Origin: Rhodovulum visakhapatnamense
Lineage (GTDB): Bacteria; Pseudomonadota; Alphaproteobacteria; Rhodobacterales; Rhodobacteraceae
NCBI RefSeq assembly: GCF_004365965.1
Contig: NZ_SOEB01000019.1
Location: 1 to 64,000, forward strand
DNA length: 64,000 nucleotides
Direction: 5' to 3'
The translations under genes were made by a program, and so were the position numbers. The notes under the pieces were generated by a model that was given only the letters and a program-made list of their open reading frames with translations, was not told where the DNA came from and ran no database searches. Positions 41,896 to 53,321 of this stretch are shown here, in pieces (position 1 is the stretch's first letter; the number at the start of each line of letters is the position of its first letter).

Positions 41896-42651
41896 TCAGG
41901 TCAGCCCGTCCCACAGAAGCTTCGCCCCGGTCAGCGTCAGCGCGACATAGGTGATGCCGAAGAACCAGCGCTCCGGCACCAGCCGGTGCGCCCGCACCCC
42001 CAGCCAGACGCCCAGGATAGCGACCGGCGCCAGCAGCAGCACCGCCAACCAAGTGTCGGGAGTGAAGATGCCGAGAAAGGCATAGGGGCCGAATTTAAGC
42101 AGGTTGATCGCCCAGAAGACCAGCACCGTGGTCGCCTGAAACGTGGTCTTGTCCAGCCGCTGCGACAGCAGATAGACGGCGACCGGCGGCCCTCCGGCAT
42201 GGCTGACGAAGCTGGTGAACCCGGCCACGGCACCTGAAATCGCCCCGGCAGGCCGCCCGAAGGGCTTTTCCCGCGCCGGGATCAGCTTCATCCTGACCGC
42301 CAGCTGAAAGCCCACGAAGCCAAGCGCCACCAGCCCGATCAGCACCCGGAAGACATCCGGGTCGGTCAGATGGAACACCGCCGCCGCCAGCGCAATGCCC
42401 GGCACCGCCCCCAGGATCAGCACCCGCGCCGCCCCCCCGCCCCAGCGCCGCCAGTAGGGCCGGAGCGCGGTCACGTCCATCAGCATCAGAAGCGGCAGCG
42501 TCACCCCCAGCGCCACCGCCGGGCCCAGAATCACGACCATCACCGCCGAACCGGCGAAGGCCACCCCGCCGCCGAAGCCGCCTTTCGAGAGGCCCGCGAA
42601 CAGGATGGCCGGGATCGTGACGGCAAAGAAGAACGGATCGAAGTCGATCAC
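41896..42651 (-). CDS. TSUP-family (TauE/SafE) permease
   Basis: 251 residues, about eight membrane segments; GLSKGGFGGGVAFAG is the glycine-rich motif of the family and SHAGGPPVAVYLL its counterpart in the second half. The substrate is probably a small anion, perhaps an organosulfonate or sulfite. I chose the GTG at 42651, which has GGAGG eight bases upstream; the longer frame to 42834 runs up to the mdh start. Not closely similar to the TSUP protein at 21.6 kb. Confidence 0.85.
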   Translation of the reverse strand: MIDFDPFFFAVTIPAILFAGLSKGGFGGGVAFAGSAVMVVILGPAVALGVTLPLLMLMDVTALRPYWRRWGGGAARVLILGAVPGIALAAAVFHLTDPDVFRVLIGLVALGFVGFQLAVRMKLIPAREKPFGRPAGAISGAVAGFTSFVSHAGGPPVAVYLLSQRLDKTTFQATTVLVFWAINLLKFGPYAFLGIFTPDTWLAVLLLAPVAILGVWLGVRAHRLVPERWFFGITYVALTLTGAKLLWDGLT

Positions 42652-42801
42652 TTCAGGGACCTCCGGGCGTCGGAACAGGCACGAACGGGTCTTGTCCGCC
42701 CGTCTTGCCCGCCGGTCTAGCCCATCGGCGCGCCCGGCGGAACCGTCTGGACAGGTCTGCTGCATTGCGGCAGCCTTGCGCCGAAGGCGCCAAAGGACTA
42801 G

Positions 42802-44656
<1,855 letters not shown>

Positions 44657-44753
44657 CCTGATCCCGGCCCACCGGTCGGCCAATCTGCGCACAGCCCCTG
44701 TGAGCTGCTGGCCAGTCGCGTCCGCCGCCCCGGCCCCCATTTTTCCGCAAGAC

Positions 44754-44791
44754 GCCGGGCCGGGGCGCGCACACACGCGCCCCGGCCCGGC
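44754..44791 (+). terminator. Very strong GC hairpin after the glycosyltransferase gene
   Basis: A perfect 16-base-pair stem (GCCGGGCCGGGGCGCG with its complement) closes the loop CACACA. There is no T-run on either side, so it may protect 3' ends or act with Rho. The 308 bases between glycosyltransferase and pirin (44657-44964) otherwise show no convincing gene. Confidence 0.5.
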
Positions 44792-44964
44792 AAGCGTGCT
44801 CGGGTTGCCAACCGAACGTCCCTTCGCCCGGACAGTCCGGCATATCTGTCATGCACCGCCCAACCCTCCGCCCCCCCCTTGGCCAGGTGCCAGAGGGCAT
44901 TCCGCCTGCGCCTCGGCTCCATGTCCGCCAAGCCCTTGTCCTACAAGCGGAAAGGAGCCCCCAG

Positions 44965-45672
44965 ATGCCGATCCTGATCCATGAGAACATGAGCCGCGGC
45001 CGCACCCGGACGGGCTGGCTCGACGCCTTTCACAGCTTTTCCTTCGGCGGGTTCCACGACCCGGCCCGGATGGGCTTCGGTCGGCTCCGCGTGTTGAACG
45101 AGGACCGGATCGTCCCCGGCGCGGGCTTCCCCACCCATGACCATGCCGATATCGACATCCTGACGCTGGTGCTGGTGCTGGTGCTGTCGGGCCGGGTCCG
45201 CCATGCCGACAGCCTTGGCAACCGTTTCGAGATCGGACCGGGCGAACTGCAGCTGATGCGCGCGGGCCGGGGCGTCACGCATTCCGACCCGAACCCCTCG
45301 CCCGACGATCCTGTCCATCTGCTGCAGATCTGGCTGATCCCTGACCGCACCGGCGGCACGCCCTCCTACCGGCGCATCGCCCGGCCCGAGGCCCGGACCG
45401 AGCCGGTCCTGCTGGCCGCAGGCAGCCATGGCGGGGCGCCGCTGGACCTGGGGGCCGACAGCCGGGTGCTGTTCGCCCGCCCCGCGGCCGGGACCGGGAC
45501 CCGGCTCGAAGTCGCCCCCGGTCGCAAGGTCTTCGTGCACCTGGTGGAGGGGCTCGCCGCCATCGAGGACGAACGGCTCGTGGCAGGCGACGGGCTGCAG
45601 CTTGCGGATACGCCGCCGCCGCTGACCTGGCGGACAGACGGCGCGATCCTGATCTTCGACATGGCCCCCTGA
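44965..45672 (+). CDS. Pirin-family protein with an expanded N-terminal barrel strand
   Basis: 235 residues, bicupin. The metal site of pirins is H-x-H plus H-x-E; here H58 and H60 are present and the second pair reads H106-S-D108, so Glu is replaced by Asp. The strand after the first pair is IDILTLVLVLVLSGRV, four residues longer than usual, encoded by a CTGGTG tandem repeat. Some pirins are quercetin dioxygenases; a role in redox sensing is also known. The ATG at 44965 follows AAAGGAG. Confidence 0.85.
   Translation: MPILIHENMSRGRTRTGWLDAFHSFSFGGFHDPARMGFGRLRVLNEDRIVPGAGFPTHDHADIDILTLVLVLVLSGRVRHADSLGNRFEIGPGELQLMRAGRGVTHSDPNPSPDDPVHLLQIWLIPDRTGGTPSYRRIARPEARTEPVLLAAGSHGGAPLDLGADSRVLFARPAAGTGTRLEVAPGRKVFVHLVEGLAAIEDERLVAGDGLQLADTPPPLTWRTDGAILIFDMAP
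45166..45186 (+). repeat. CTGGTG hexamer repeat inside the pirin gene
   Basis: Three tandem CTGGTG units plus a CTG encode L-V repeats. Units of six bases can be gained or lost without changing frame. Confidence 0.7.
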
Positions 45673-45680
45673 AAGGGGGC
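45664..45680 (+). terminator. Hairpin over the pirin stop codon
   Basis: GCCCCCT pairs with AGGGGGC around GAA, with the stop codon inside the structure. It lacks a T-run. Confidence 0.4.
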
Positions 45681-45736
45681 AGGTCCAGGCCGCGCCTCTC
45701 TGGGCGACCCGAGATCGCTCGGAGTTTCGGAAACCT

Positions 45737-45762
45737 CGTCTTAAGTGTCGCAGGCTAAGACG
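45737..45762 (+). promoter_or_regulatory. Inverted repeat upstream of the chemoreceptor gene
   Basis: CGTCTTA (45737-45743) and TAAGACG (45756-45762) form a perfect seven-base inverted repeat with a 12-base spacer, 60 bases before the receptor ATG. Placement fits an operator; the protein that would bind it is unknown. Confidence 0.4.
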
Positions 45763-45821
45763 GTCGCCGACAGCACCGCGGCAGAAACGCCGCGAGCGCC
45801 TCGCACCGCGAAGGACCGGAA

Positions 45822-48629
45822 ATGACCTCGAACGCCGAAGCCGCGCAAGACGCCCCTGATTTCGCCACCGCCCTGGCCCAGGCCCTTGGCGCGCAGATCC
45901 TCAACGATGCCTATGTGCTGAGCTTCGACATGGAGACGCGGTGCCTGGTCGCGGCCAGCGACGCCACGGTGTTCCTTCTGGACCTGTCCGAGGACGCGCT
46001 GGAGGTGAACGATTTCGCCAGCCTCGTCGCCGTCCCCGGCCAGACCTCGGATGATCTCTGGGACCGCGCCGTCGCCGGGACCGAGCCGGTCTGGTCCGGC
46101 CGCTTCATCGGCTGCCGGTCGGGCAGCACCCATGCGATGCAGATGCGCAGCGTGGTCGTGGTCTGCGCCGATGGCAGCCTCCGGCTTTCGGTCATCGGCC
46201 ATCCCGCGCCCGAATCGGCGGCGGACCAGGCCGGGCGCTGGTCGCCGCTCGAGGCCGCCGTTGGCCTGATCGCCTTCGATGCCGGCGGCACCGTGATCGA
46301 GGTCAACGACCGCGCTGCGGCGCTTCTGGGCCAGACCGGCGCCGCGCTGGCCGGGCGGCCGCATCGCGACCTCTGGCCCGACGCCGCAACGGACGCCCCC
46401 GGCTATGACGGTTTCTGGGCCCGGCTGCGCCAGGGTCAGATCGTCGAGGGGCGCCATCCCCACCGCACCGGAACGGGCGGCACCGTCTGGCTGCGCTCGG
46501 CCTATGTTCCGGTCCGCGCCGCCAATGGCGCGGTCGACCGGGTGCTGCAATGCCTGCTGGACGTCGATGCCGATGCCCGGACCGCCCGGGCAGAACGTGA
46601 AATCGCGACGCTGTGCGAAACCGGGCTCGCCACCGCGCGCTACGATGCCGAGGGGCATCTGACCCAGGCCTCGGCCCCGATGTGCGCGCTTCTGGGGCAG
46701 GAGGCCGAAGGCCTTGTCGGCAAGCACATGCGCCGTCTGGTCTCAAACGGCTTCTCGCGTGGCAAGCCCTTTGCCGAAGCCTGGGCCGCGCTCGGCCGGG
46801 GCGAGCGCGTGGCACTCGACATCCCGCACACCGTCCGCGGCCAGGACACGGCCTGGACGCGGTCGCAGCTGCTGCCCCTGACCGATTCCGAGGGCGGATT
46901 CGCCGGAGCCTTCGAGATCGCAGTCGACATCACCCATGAAAAGCAGGATCTCGACCGGCTCGGCGCCCGTCAGGCTGCGCTCGACAGCCGCATCGCCATG
47001 GCCGAATTCCGCCCCGACGGCACGCTGATCGAGGCCAGCACCGGGTTCTGCAAGCTGCTGGGGATTGCAGCCTCCGATCTCGACTCGCGCAGCCACAAAA
47101 GCTTTGTGCCGTCCGACTGTGCCGACTCGCGCCGCCATGACGACTTCTGGGACCGTATCCTGCGCGGCGAGCCGGTTTCCGGCACCGTCCGGCGGCACGG
47201 CCCCGACGGACGCGCAGTCTGGCTGTCGTCTTGCTATCTGCCGCTGACCGACGCCGATGACGGCGAGGTGCGGTCGGTGCTCTTCATCGGCCATGACGTG
47301 ACCGAAGCCCGTCAGGCCGAGGCCGAAGCCGAGGGCAAGCTGCACGCGCTCGACCGCGCGATGATGGTTGTCGAATACGATCTGACCGGCCGCATCCTTT
47401 CCGCCAACGGCACTTTCCTCGACACTTTGGGCCACCGGATCGAGGATATCCGCGGTCGTGGCCTTGGTCTTTTCCTCGACCAGGACCGCGTGAAAGACGG
47501 CGCGGACAGCCGGTTCTGGGAGGATCTGCGCGAACGCGACGGGTTCAAGGGCGAGGTTCTCTGGGTCGATGCCGACGGGCGCGAGGTCTGGCTTCAGACC
47601 GTTTTCCATCCGGTCGCCGACCCCGACGGTCGCCCCGGGCGGGTGGTCCAGATCGCCGTCGACATCACCGCGGCGAAACGCCGGACGCTTGATCTCGAGG
47701 GCAGATGGCAGGCCGCGCTGAACCATCAGGCGGTGGTCGAATTCGACCCCGAGGGCAAGATCCTTCAGGCCAACGAGGGGTTCCTGCGGCTGGTCGGGCA
47801 TTCGCTCCGCGAAGTGGCAGGCCAGTCGCACAGTTCGTTCTGTGCGGGCGACTACATCCGCTCGACCGCCTATACCGATTTCTGGATGGCGCTGCGCAAG
47901 GACGAGCCGCAATCGGGCCGCTATCACCATATCGCCCGCTTCGACCGCGACCTCTTCCTGCTGGCCCACTACACGCCACTGAAGAACTGCCGCGGCGAGG
48001 TCGAGCGGGTGGTCATGTGCGGCTACGACATCTCGGCTCAGGTCGCGCTGGAAACCGCCACCGCCGCCCAGGCCCGTGCTCTGGCCGAAGAAATCGAAAG
48101 CCTGCGCAAGGTCAACGACACCCTGCGCGACGATGCCGACCTGCTGACCCGCACCAACGAAAAGCTGCAAGACAGCGCCCAGAACGGGGACCGTCTGCTC
48201 GACGGCGCGCTTACCGAGATGCGCACCGCCCGCGAAGCCGCCGACAAGGTCACCGGGATTGTCGATCTGGTGGGCGACATCGCGGTCCAGACGAACCTGC
48301 TGGCCTTCAACGCGGCCATCGAGGCGGCGCGGGCCGGGGAACACGGGGCGGGGTTCTCGATCGTGGCTGACGAGGTGCGCAAGCTCGCCGAGCGCAATGG
48401 CGAAGCCGCACGCGAGATTTCCCGGCATATCGAACGCGCCAATGAAAGCATCCTGCGCTCGGCCTCAGGCACCGAACAGACACTGGAACGGATCCGCGCC
48501 ATCGGCAGCATGGCCCAAGAGGCCATCGGCGGGCTCACCCAGATGGCGGCCCATGCCGGGGCAGGCGAATCCGCCGCCGCCTCCCTGTCGCGTCTGGCCG
48601 GAGAACTCGGCCAGGCCGCCGCAGAATGA
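45822..48629 (+). CDS. Soluble multi-PAS methyl-accepting chemotaxis protein
   Basis: 935 residues, no membrane segment. About six PAS-like repeats fill residues 20-755; four of the last five open with close variants of one phrase ([45 protein letters not shown]), so they arose by duplication. A coiled region (about 750-810) leads into a short signalling domain with the hairpin tip [20 protein letters not shown] and [19 protein letters not shown]. It should sense an internal cue, perhaps redox or small ligands, and signal to CheA through CheW. Its stop overlaps the CheW-repeat gene by four bases. No cheA, cheY or cheR is nearby. Confidence 0.9.
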   Translation: MTSNAEAAQDAPDFATALAQALGAQILNDAYVLSFDMETRCLVAASDATVFLLDLSEDALEVNDFASLVAVPGQTSDDLWDRAVAGTEPVWSGRFIGCRSGSTHAMQMRSVVVVCADGSLRLSVIGHPAPESAADQAGRWSPLEAAVGLIAFDAGGTVIEVNDRAAALLGQTGAALAGRPHRDLWPDAATDAPGYDGFWARLRQGQIVEGRHPHRTGTGGTVWLRSAYVPVRAANGAVDRVLQCLLDVDADARTARAEREIATLCETGLATARYDAEGHLTQASAPMCALLGQEAEGLVGKHMRRLVSNGFSRGKPFAEAWAALGRGERVALDIPHTVRGQDTAWTRSQLLPLTDSEGGFAGAFEIAVDITHEKQDLDRLGARQAALDSRIAMAEFRPDGTLIEASTGFCKLLGIAASDLDSRSHKSFVPSDCADSRRHDDFWDRILRGEPVSGTVRRHGPDGRAVWLSSCYLPLTDADDGEVRSVLFIGHDVTEARQAEAEAEGKLHALDRAMMVVEYDLTGRILSANGTFLDTLGHRIEDIRGRGLGLFLDQDRVKDGADSRFWEDLRERDGFKGEVLWVDADGREVWLQTVFHPVADPDGRPGRVVQIAVDITAAKRRTLDLEGRWQAALNHQAVVEFDPEGKILQANEGFLRLVGHSLREVAGQSHSSFCAGDYIRSTAYTDFWMALRKDEPQSGRYHHIARFDRDLFLLAHYTPLKNCRGEVERVVMCGYDISAQVALETATAAQARALAEEIESLRKVNDTLRDDADLLTRTNEKLQDSAQNGDRLLDGALTEMRTAREAADKVTGIVDLVGDIAVQTNLLAFNAAIEAARAGEHGAGFSIVADEVRKLAERNGEAAREISRHIERANESILRSASGTEQTLERIRAIGSMAQEAIGGLTQMAAHAGAGESAAASLSRLAGELGQAAAE

Positions 48630-50218
48630 CCGAGACCGCGCCCGTCCCCGACAGCGCCCCCGACCGCGAGGCGACCTATGCGCTGATGGAGGTGGGCGGC
48701 GGGGTGATCGGCATCGACATAGCGCATCTGTCCGAGGTCTATCCGATCGACGCGCTTTCGCCGCTTCTGGTGGCGCATCCGGCGCTGATGGGCGCGATCC
48801 GCCTGCGCGGCCATATCATTCCGCTGGTCGATCCGCGGGCGGTCTCGGGGATCGGCCCGGTGGGCGACGCTCCCGGCATCGCCGCGATCCTGGCCCGGGG
48901 CGACCGCGTCGTCGCGCTGGCGGTGAACGCGGTTTCGGGCCTCGCCCGGCTCAGACGCGACGACGTGCAGGGGCTTGCCTCGGGCGATACCGCGGCGCCC
49001 TTCTTCGTGGGGGGCTTCTTTCATGGCGGCAAGCTGGTGAACGTCGTCGACCCCGCAGCGATCTTCGCTCTGGGCGGCCTGCCCACCGCCACCCGGTTCC
49101 GACGCGACGAAGGCGACCGCGGCGCGACCGGCGAGGGGCGCGCCTATCTGACCTTCCGGGCGGGGGGCGCCACCTTCGCCGCCCCGGCGGTCGAGGTGCA
49201 TCGCACGCTTCCGCGCCAGGACATCGAACGCAACGCCCTGACAGGCGGCGACTGCCTTGGATCGGTCACCGTGAACGGGCTGCGCATCCCGGTGCTGGAC
49301 GCCCCCGGCATCCTCGGGCTCGGCGCCGCGCGCGAGCGGCCCAACCCCGAAATCGTCGTCTTCAGCTTTTCGGGCGACCGGCTGATCGGCCTCGCGGTCG
49401 ATGTCATCAGCAACATCGCAACCTTGCGCCAGAAGGATCTGCACGCGGCACCTGCGCTTCTGGGCGGCGGTGCCGGCAGTATCGGCGCCGTTGCCGTCGC
49501 CTCGGACGGCGCGCAGACCTACGTGATAAGGGTCGAGCGCCTGCGCGAGATGAAGGGGCTGCAGGCCATCGCCGAGATGTCGGCGCCGGTGGCACCGCAG
49601 GCCACCCGGCCAGGTCCGCCGGCCTCTGGGTCCGCGGCCGACACGGCGCCGTCGGACCAACATGACACCCTCGAACCCGCGCCGGATACCGGCCCCTTGG
49701 ACGAGACCGGGATAGCGGCTGAAACGGCGCCAGAAACCGACGTGCTCCCCTCGCCCGACGCCCTGTTCCGCGACCGGCGCCGCTATCTGATCTTCCAGGC
49801 CGGAACCGCCCATGCCGCCCCGATCGAATCGATTGCACGCATCATCGAGCCGCCAGCCACGATCACGCCGATCGCCCATCCGTTCCCCGGTGTTCTCGGC
49901 TTCTTCCCGGTCGACGGGGCGACCACCACCCTCGTCTGCCTGTCGCGTTTTCTGGGTGCAGGAGCACCGCGCAAGGGACAGCATCAAAGGGTGCTGCTGG
50001 TCGGATCGGGCGACCGCCGCATCGGCTTTCTGGTGCCCTCGGTCGAGGGGATCGAGGCTGCGACCTGGCGCGCGCTCAACACCGCCGCTGCCCCGTTCCG
50101 CGAACAGATGGTCAGCCTCGGGCGGGGCGCCGATCTTCGGGTCCTGCCCTGCCTCGACATCTGCCGACTGGCCGTCGACATCGCCGAACGGTTTCACGAC
50201 CACAACGTCTACGCCTGA
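48626..50218 (+). CDS. Triple CheW-domain protein
   Basis: 530 residues with three CheW-like domains at about 15-155, 168-310 and 385-520. Each shows the pattern of a short hydrophobic strand, a region like [16 protein letters not shown], and a later ALAVNAVSG- or GFLVPSVEG-type segment. An acidic, Pro-rich linker (about 325-385) separates the third. CheW couples receptors to CheA; three in a row could build or cap a receptor array. It overlaps the multi-PAS receptor by four bases (ATGA) and is convergent with sbcC. Confidence 0.85.
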   Translation: MTETAPVPDSAPDREATYALMEVGGGVIGIDIAHLSEVYPIDALSPLLVAHPALMGAIRLRGHIIPLVDPRAVSGIGPVGDAPGIAAILARGDRVVALAVNAVSGLARLRRDDVQGLASGDTAAPFFVGGFFHGGKLVNVVDPAAIFALGGLPTATRFRRDEGDRGATGEGRAYLTFRAGGATFAAPAVEVHRTLPRQDIERNALTGGDCLGSVTVNGLRIPVLDAPGILGLGAARERPNPEIVVFSFSGDRLIGLAVDVISNIATLRQKDLHAAPALLGGGAGSIGAVAVASDGAQTYVIRVERLREMKGLQAIAEMSAPVAPQATRPGPPASGSAADTAPSDQHDTLEPAPDTGPLDETGIAAETAPETDVLPSPDALFRDRRRYLIFQAGTAHAAPIESIARIIEPPATITPIAHPFPGVLGFFPVDGATTTLVCLSRFLGAGAPRKGQHQRVLLVGSGDRRIGFLVPSVEGIEAATWRALNTAAAPFREQMVSLGRGADLRVLPCLDICRLAVDIAERFHDHNVYA

Positions 50219-50243
50219 CGCGGACGGGGCCGCCTGGCGGGGT

Positions 50244-53200
50244 TCATACCGGTCCGCGCGTCTCGATCCGGCTGCCGGCAGGGTCCTTGCGCACATAGAA
50301 CCCGTTCGGGATCGCCTCCTGGACCAGCGGCACATGCGAGATCAGGCCGACCGCGCGGGTGCGCCCGACCAGCGCGCCCAAGGCCTGCAGCACCCGGTCG
50401 AGCGTTCCGGCACCATTTTCGGTATCGAGACTGCCGAAGCCCTCGTCGATGAAGATCGTGTCAAGCCGGACTTTTCCGCTGGCGGTTTCCACCACATCGG
50501 CCAGCCCCAGCGCCAGCGCCAGCGCAGCGATGAAGGTCTCGCCGCCCGAGAGCGTCGCGGTCGGCCGCGCCTTGCCGGTAAAGAGATCGAAGATCTGCAA
50601 CCCCAGACCGCGTCGCCCGCGCCCGCCGCCTTCGGTCTCGCGTTCCAGCCGGTAGCGCCCGGCGCTCATCGGCACCAGCCGCCGGTTGGCCGCGGCCAGC
50701 ACACGGTCGAACATCGCACCGATGGCATGGGTCTCGAGGTCGAGCCCCTGCGGATTGCGCCCGTCGAACAGCGCGGCCAGCGACCGAAGCGGCCCGGAAG
50801 CGGTCTCTTCCGCCTCGAGCCGTCGCAGCGTTTCAGCCAGATCGCCCCGAAGCGCGGCCAGATGATCGCGGGCATGTCCTGCCCCGGACCGCCGCTCGGT
50901 CGCCGCCGACAGCCGCGCCTCGCCCGCCTCCAGCGCCGCGCGCAACGCTTCCAGATCCGGCCGGTCGCGGCCCGCGATCGCCTCTGCCGTGGCGCGGGCC
51001 CGTTCTTCTGCGACCGCCAGTGCGCGGCCATGGGCCTCGACCGCCGCTCGGTCTTCATCGAGCCGGGCGATGGCGGGCTTCAGCTCCGCCAGATCCGCCG
51101 CCGACAACCCGGTTTCGGCCAGCCGCCCGGCAAAGGCCTGCCGCGCGGCCTCGTGCCGGGCCCGCGCCTCGGCCATCGCGCGCACCGCCGCTTCATGCGC
51201 AGCCCGCGCCGCCAACACCGCCTCGCGGCTGTCGGCTGCCGCCTGAACCGCCGAGGCGCGGGCCGCCTCGCGCGCCGCCAGTGCCGCTTTCCGGGCCCCG
51301 AGCGCCGCGCTCAGCGCCGGTTCGCTGCGAAGCGCCTGGGGGACCGGCGCCAGCATCGCCTCGATCCGCGCGGATTCGCGCAGCGCCACCGCCTCGCGCT
51401 CGGCGATGGCGTCGCGGCACCGGTCGCGCGCGGTTTCGGCCGCCGCCACCGCCGCATCGAGCCGCGCCAGAAGGCCCTCGGCCACGGCGATTTCGGTCTC
51501 GGCCCCAAGCGCGGCAAGTCCCTCATGGGTCGCCCTGATCCGATCCTTCAGGGTGGCCGCATCGGTCCGGGGCCGGTCGAGCCCCGCCAGCCGTTCCTGC
51601 CGGTCGGCCAGCACACCGCGTTCCGAGGCCAGCGTGCGCTCGGCCTCGCGCAGCACCCGGTCGGCCTCGTCCCAGGCGGCGCGCACGGCCTTCAGCACCG
51701 CCTCGGGTCCGGACGGATCGCCCGCGCCGGCCGCAGCGGGCGCCGGATGGTCGATCGCGCCGCAAACCGGACAGGGCGCGCCGGGCCGCAAGCCGGCCGC
51801 AAGCTGCACCGCCTGAGCCTGTGCCAGACGGCGCTCGGCACCGGTCAGGTCGTCGCGCGCGGCCCGGGCCCGGCGCGCCGCCGCCTCCTGCGCCGCCGCC
51901 AGCCGGGCCACGGCCTCGGTCGAGTCGGCCACGTCGCGCTGCGCCGCCTCGACCGCACGCGCGGCTTTCATCTCGGCCTCGAGCGCCTGCAACCGGGCGG
52001 TCAGAAGCTCGCGATTGGCCGATGTCTGCCGCGCCGCCTGCACCGCCTCGGCCGCCTTGCCGCGTTGCGCCATGCGCTGGGTCAGGGCGCCCTGCGCGGC
52101 GACAAGCTCGCCCCGCGCCGCCTCGGCCAGTGCGCGCGCCTCCTGCGCCCGGCGCTGCAGACCGGCCGCAGCGGCCTGCGTCTCGGCATGGCGGGCCAGC
52201 GTTTCTACCTCGCGGCGGAGCGTCTCGGTCTCGGGCGCCCGGGCGGCTTCGGCCTCGGCCCGAACGGCGGCGCGCTTCGCGGCGGCTTCGGCAACCTCAA
52301 GCCGCGCTTCTGCGGCATCCATCCGCGCGGCCGCCGCCTGCGTCTCTCGCGCAGCCTCGGCCACCCGCGCCTCGATATCGACCAGCAGCCGCGCGCGGTC
52401 GGCGCGGCGGACCTGCGCGGCCAGCTCGGCCATCGCGGGCCCGGCCTCGCGTATCCCGGCCAGAGCCTGGTCTGCCGCCGCCGCCGCCAGAAACCGCGCC
52501 TCGGTCTGTTCTGCCGTGCTCAGCCCCGCACGTGCCGCCACCGCCTCGCGCGCTGCCGCCGCCTCGGCGGTCCGGGCCTCGGCCAGCCGCGCCTCGGCCG
52601 CGGCAAGACCGGTCTCGAGCGCCTGCATCCCGTCGAAACCCTCGGCCGCAAGCCGTCCCTCGCAGACCGCGCGCGCCTCGCGAAGGGTGCGCTCCAGCAT
52701 TTCGGCCTCGGCCTTCATCGCCTGCGCCAGCCGCCGGTAGAGCGACACATCGAAAAGCTCGCGCAGGATCTCCAGCCGCTCGCGGGTGCGCGCGGCAAGG
52801 AAGGTCTCGAACCGGCCCTGGGGCAGCAGCACGATCTGGCGGAACTGCCCGGGCCCATAGCCCAGAAGCCCGGTCACCGCCGCCGCGACCGCGCCCACCT
52901 TCTTTTCGGCCAGCACCTTGCCGCGCCCCTCGGGTCCGATCCGGTCGAGCGCGAGCCCCGTCGCGTCGAAAAGATAGGCCTCGTGCGGGTCGCGGGTTTC
53001 GCCGCTGCCGCGGGTCTTGGGGCGCGCCTGGTCGGGACGGCGCAGGAGCACATAGCGCCGCTCGCCCAGATCGAAGACGAATTCGACCTCGGTCGGCATG
53101 TCGGGATCGGCATGATCGGCCCTCAGCGAGGGCGCGTCCTGTTCGGCCCGCGCCGCCTCGCCGAACAGCGCGAAGGTCATCGCGCTGAAGATCGTCGACT

Positions 53201-53321
53201 TGCCCGACCCGGTCTGGCCGTAGATCCCGAACAGCCCCGCCGCCACGGCGGCCCGGAAATCGACCACCTCGCGGCCGGGAAACGGACCGAAGGCCTGCAG
53301 GGTCAGGCGAACCGGCCTCAT
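50244..53321 (-). CDS. sbcC: Exonuclease subunit SbcC (Rad50-like ATPase)
   Basis: 1025 residues. Walker A YGQTGSGKSTIFSAM is near 35; the middle is a long Ala/Arg/Glu-rich coiled coil with the zinc hook CPVC at about 515; signature TLSGGETFIAALALALGLAD and IDEGFGSLD close the ATPase head. With SbcD it cleaves hairpins and protein-blocked DNA ends. The start overlaps the sbcD stop by four bases. Confidence 0.95.
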   Translation of the reverse strand: MRPVRLTLQAFGPFPGREVVDFRAAVAAGLFGIYGQTGSGKSTIFSAMTFALFGEAARAEQDAPSLRADHADPDMPTEVEFVFDLGERRYVLLRRPDQARPKTRGSGETRDPHEAYLFDATGLALDRIGPEGRGKVLAEKKVGAVAAAVTGLLGYGPGQFRQIVLLPQGRFETFLAARTRERLEILRELFDVSLYRRLAQAMKAEAEMLERTLREARAVCEGRLAAEGFDGMQALETGLAAAEARLAEARTAEAAAAREAVAARAGLSTAEQTEARFLAAAAADQALAGIREAGPAMAELAAQVRRADRARLLVDIEARVAEAARETQAAAARMDAAEARLEVAEAAAKRAAVRAEAEAARAPETETLRREVETLARHAETQAAAAGLQRRAQEARALAEAARGELVAAQGALTQRMAQRGKAAEAVQAARQTSANRELLTARLQALEAEMKAARAVEAAQRDVADSTEAVARLAAAQEAAARRARAARDDLTGAERRLAQAQAVQLAAGLRPGAPCPVCGAIDHPAPAAAGAGDPSGPEAVLKAVRAAWDEADRVLREAERTLASERGVLADRQERLAGLDRPRTDAATLKDRIRATHEGLAALGAETEIAVAEGLLARLDAAVAAAETARDRCRDAIAEREAVALRESARIEAMLAPVPQALRSEPALSAALGARKAALAAREAARASAVQAAADSREAVLAARAAHEAAVRAMAEARARHEAARQAFAGRLAETGLSAADLAELKPAIARLDEDRAAVEAHGRALAVAEERARATAEAIAGRDRPDLEALRAALEAGEARLSAATERRSGAGHARDHLAALRGDLAETLRRLEAEETASGPLRSLAALFDGRNPQGLDLETHAIGAMFDRVLAAANRRLVPMSAGRYRLERETEGGGRGRRGLGLQIFDLFTGKARPTATLSGGETFIAALALALGLADVVETASGKVRLDTIFIDEGFGSLDTENGAGTLDRVLQALGALVGRTRAVGLISHVPLVQEAIPNGFYVRKDPAGSRIETRGPV

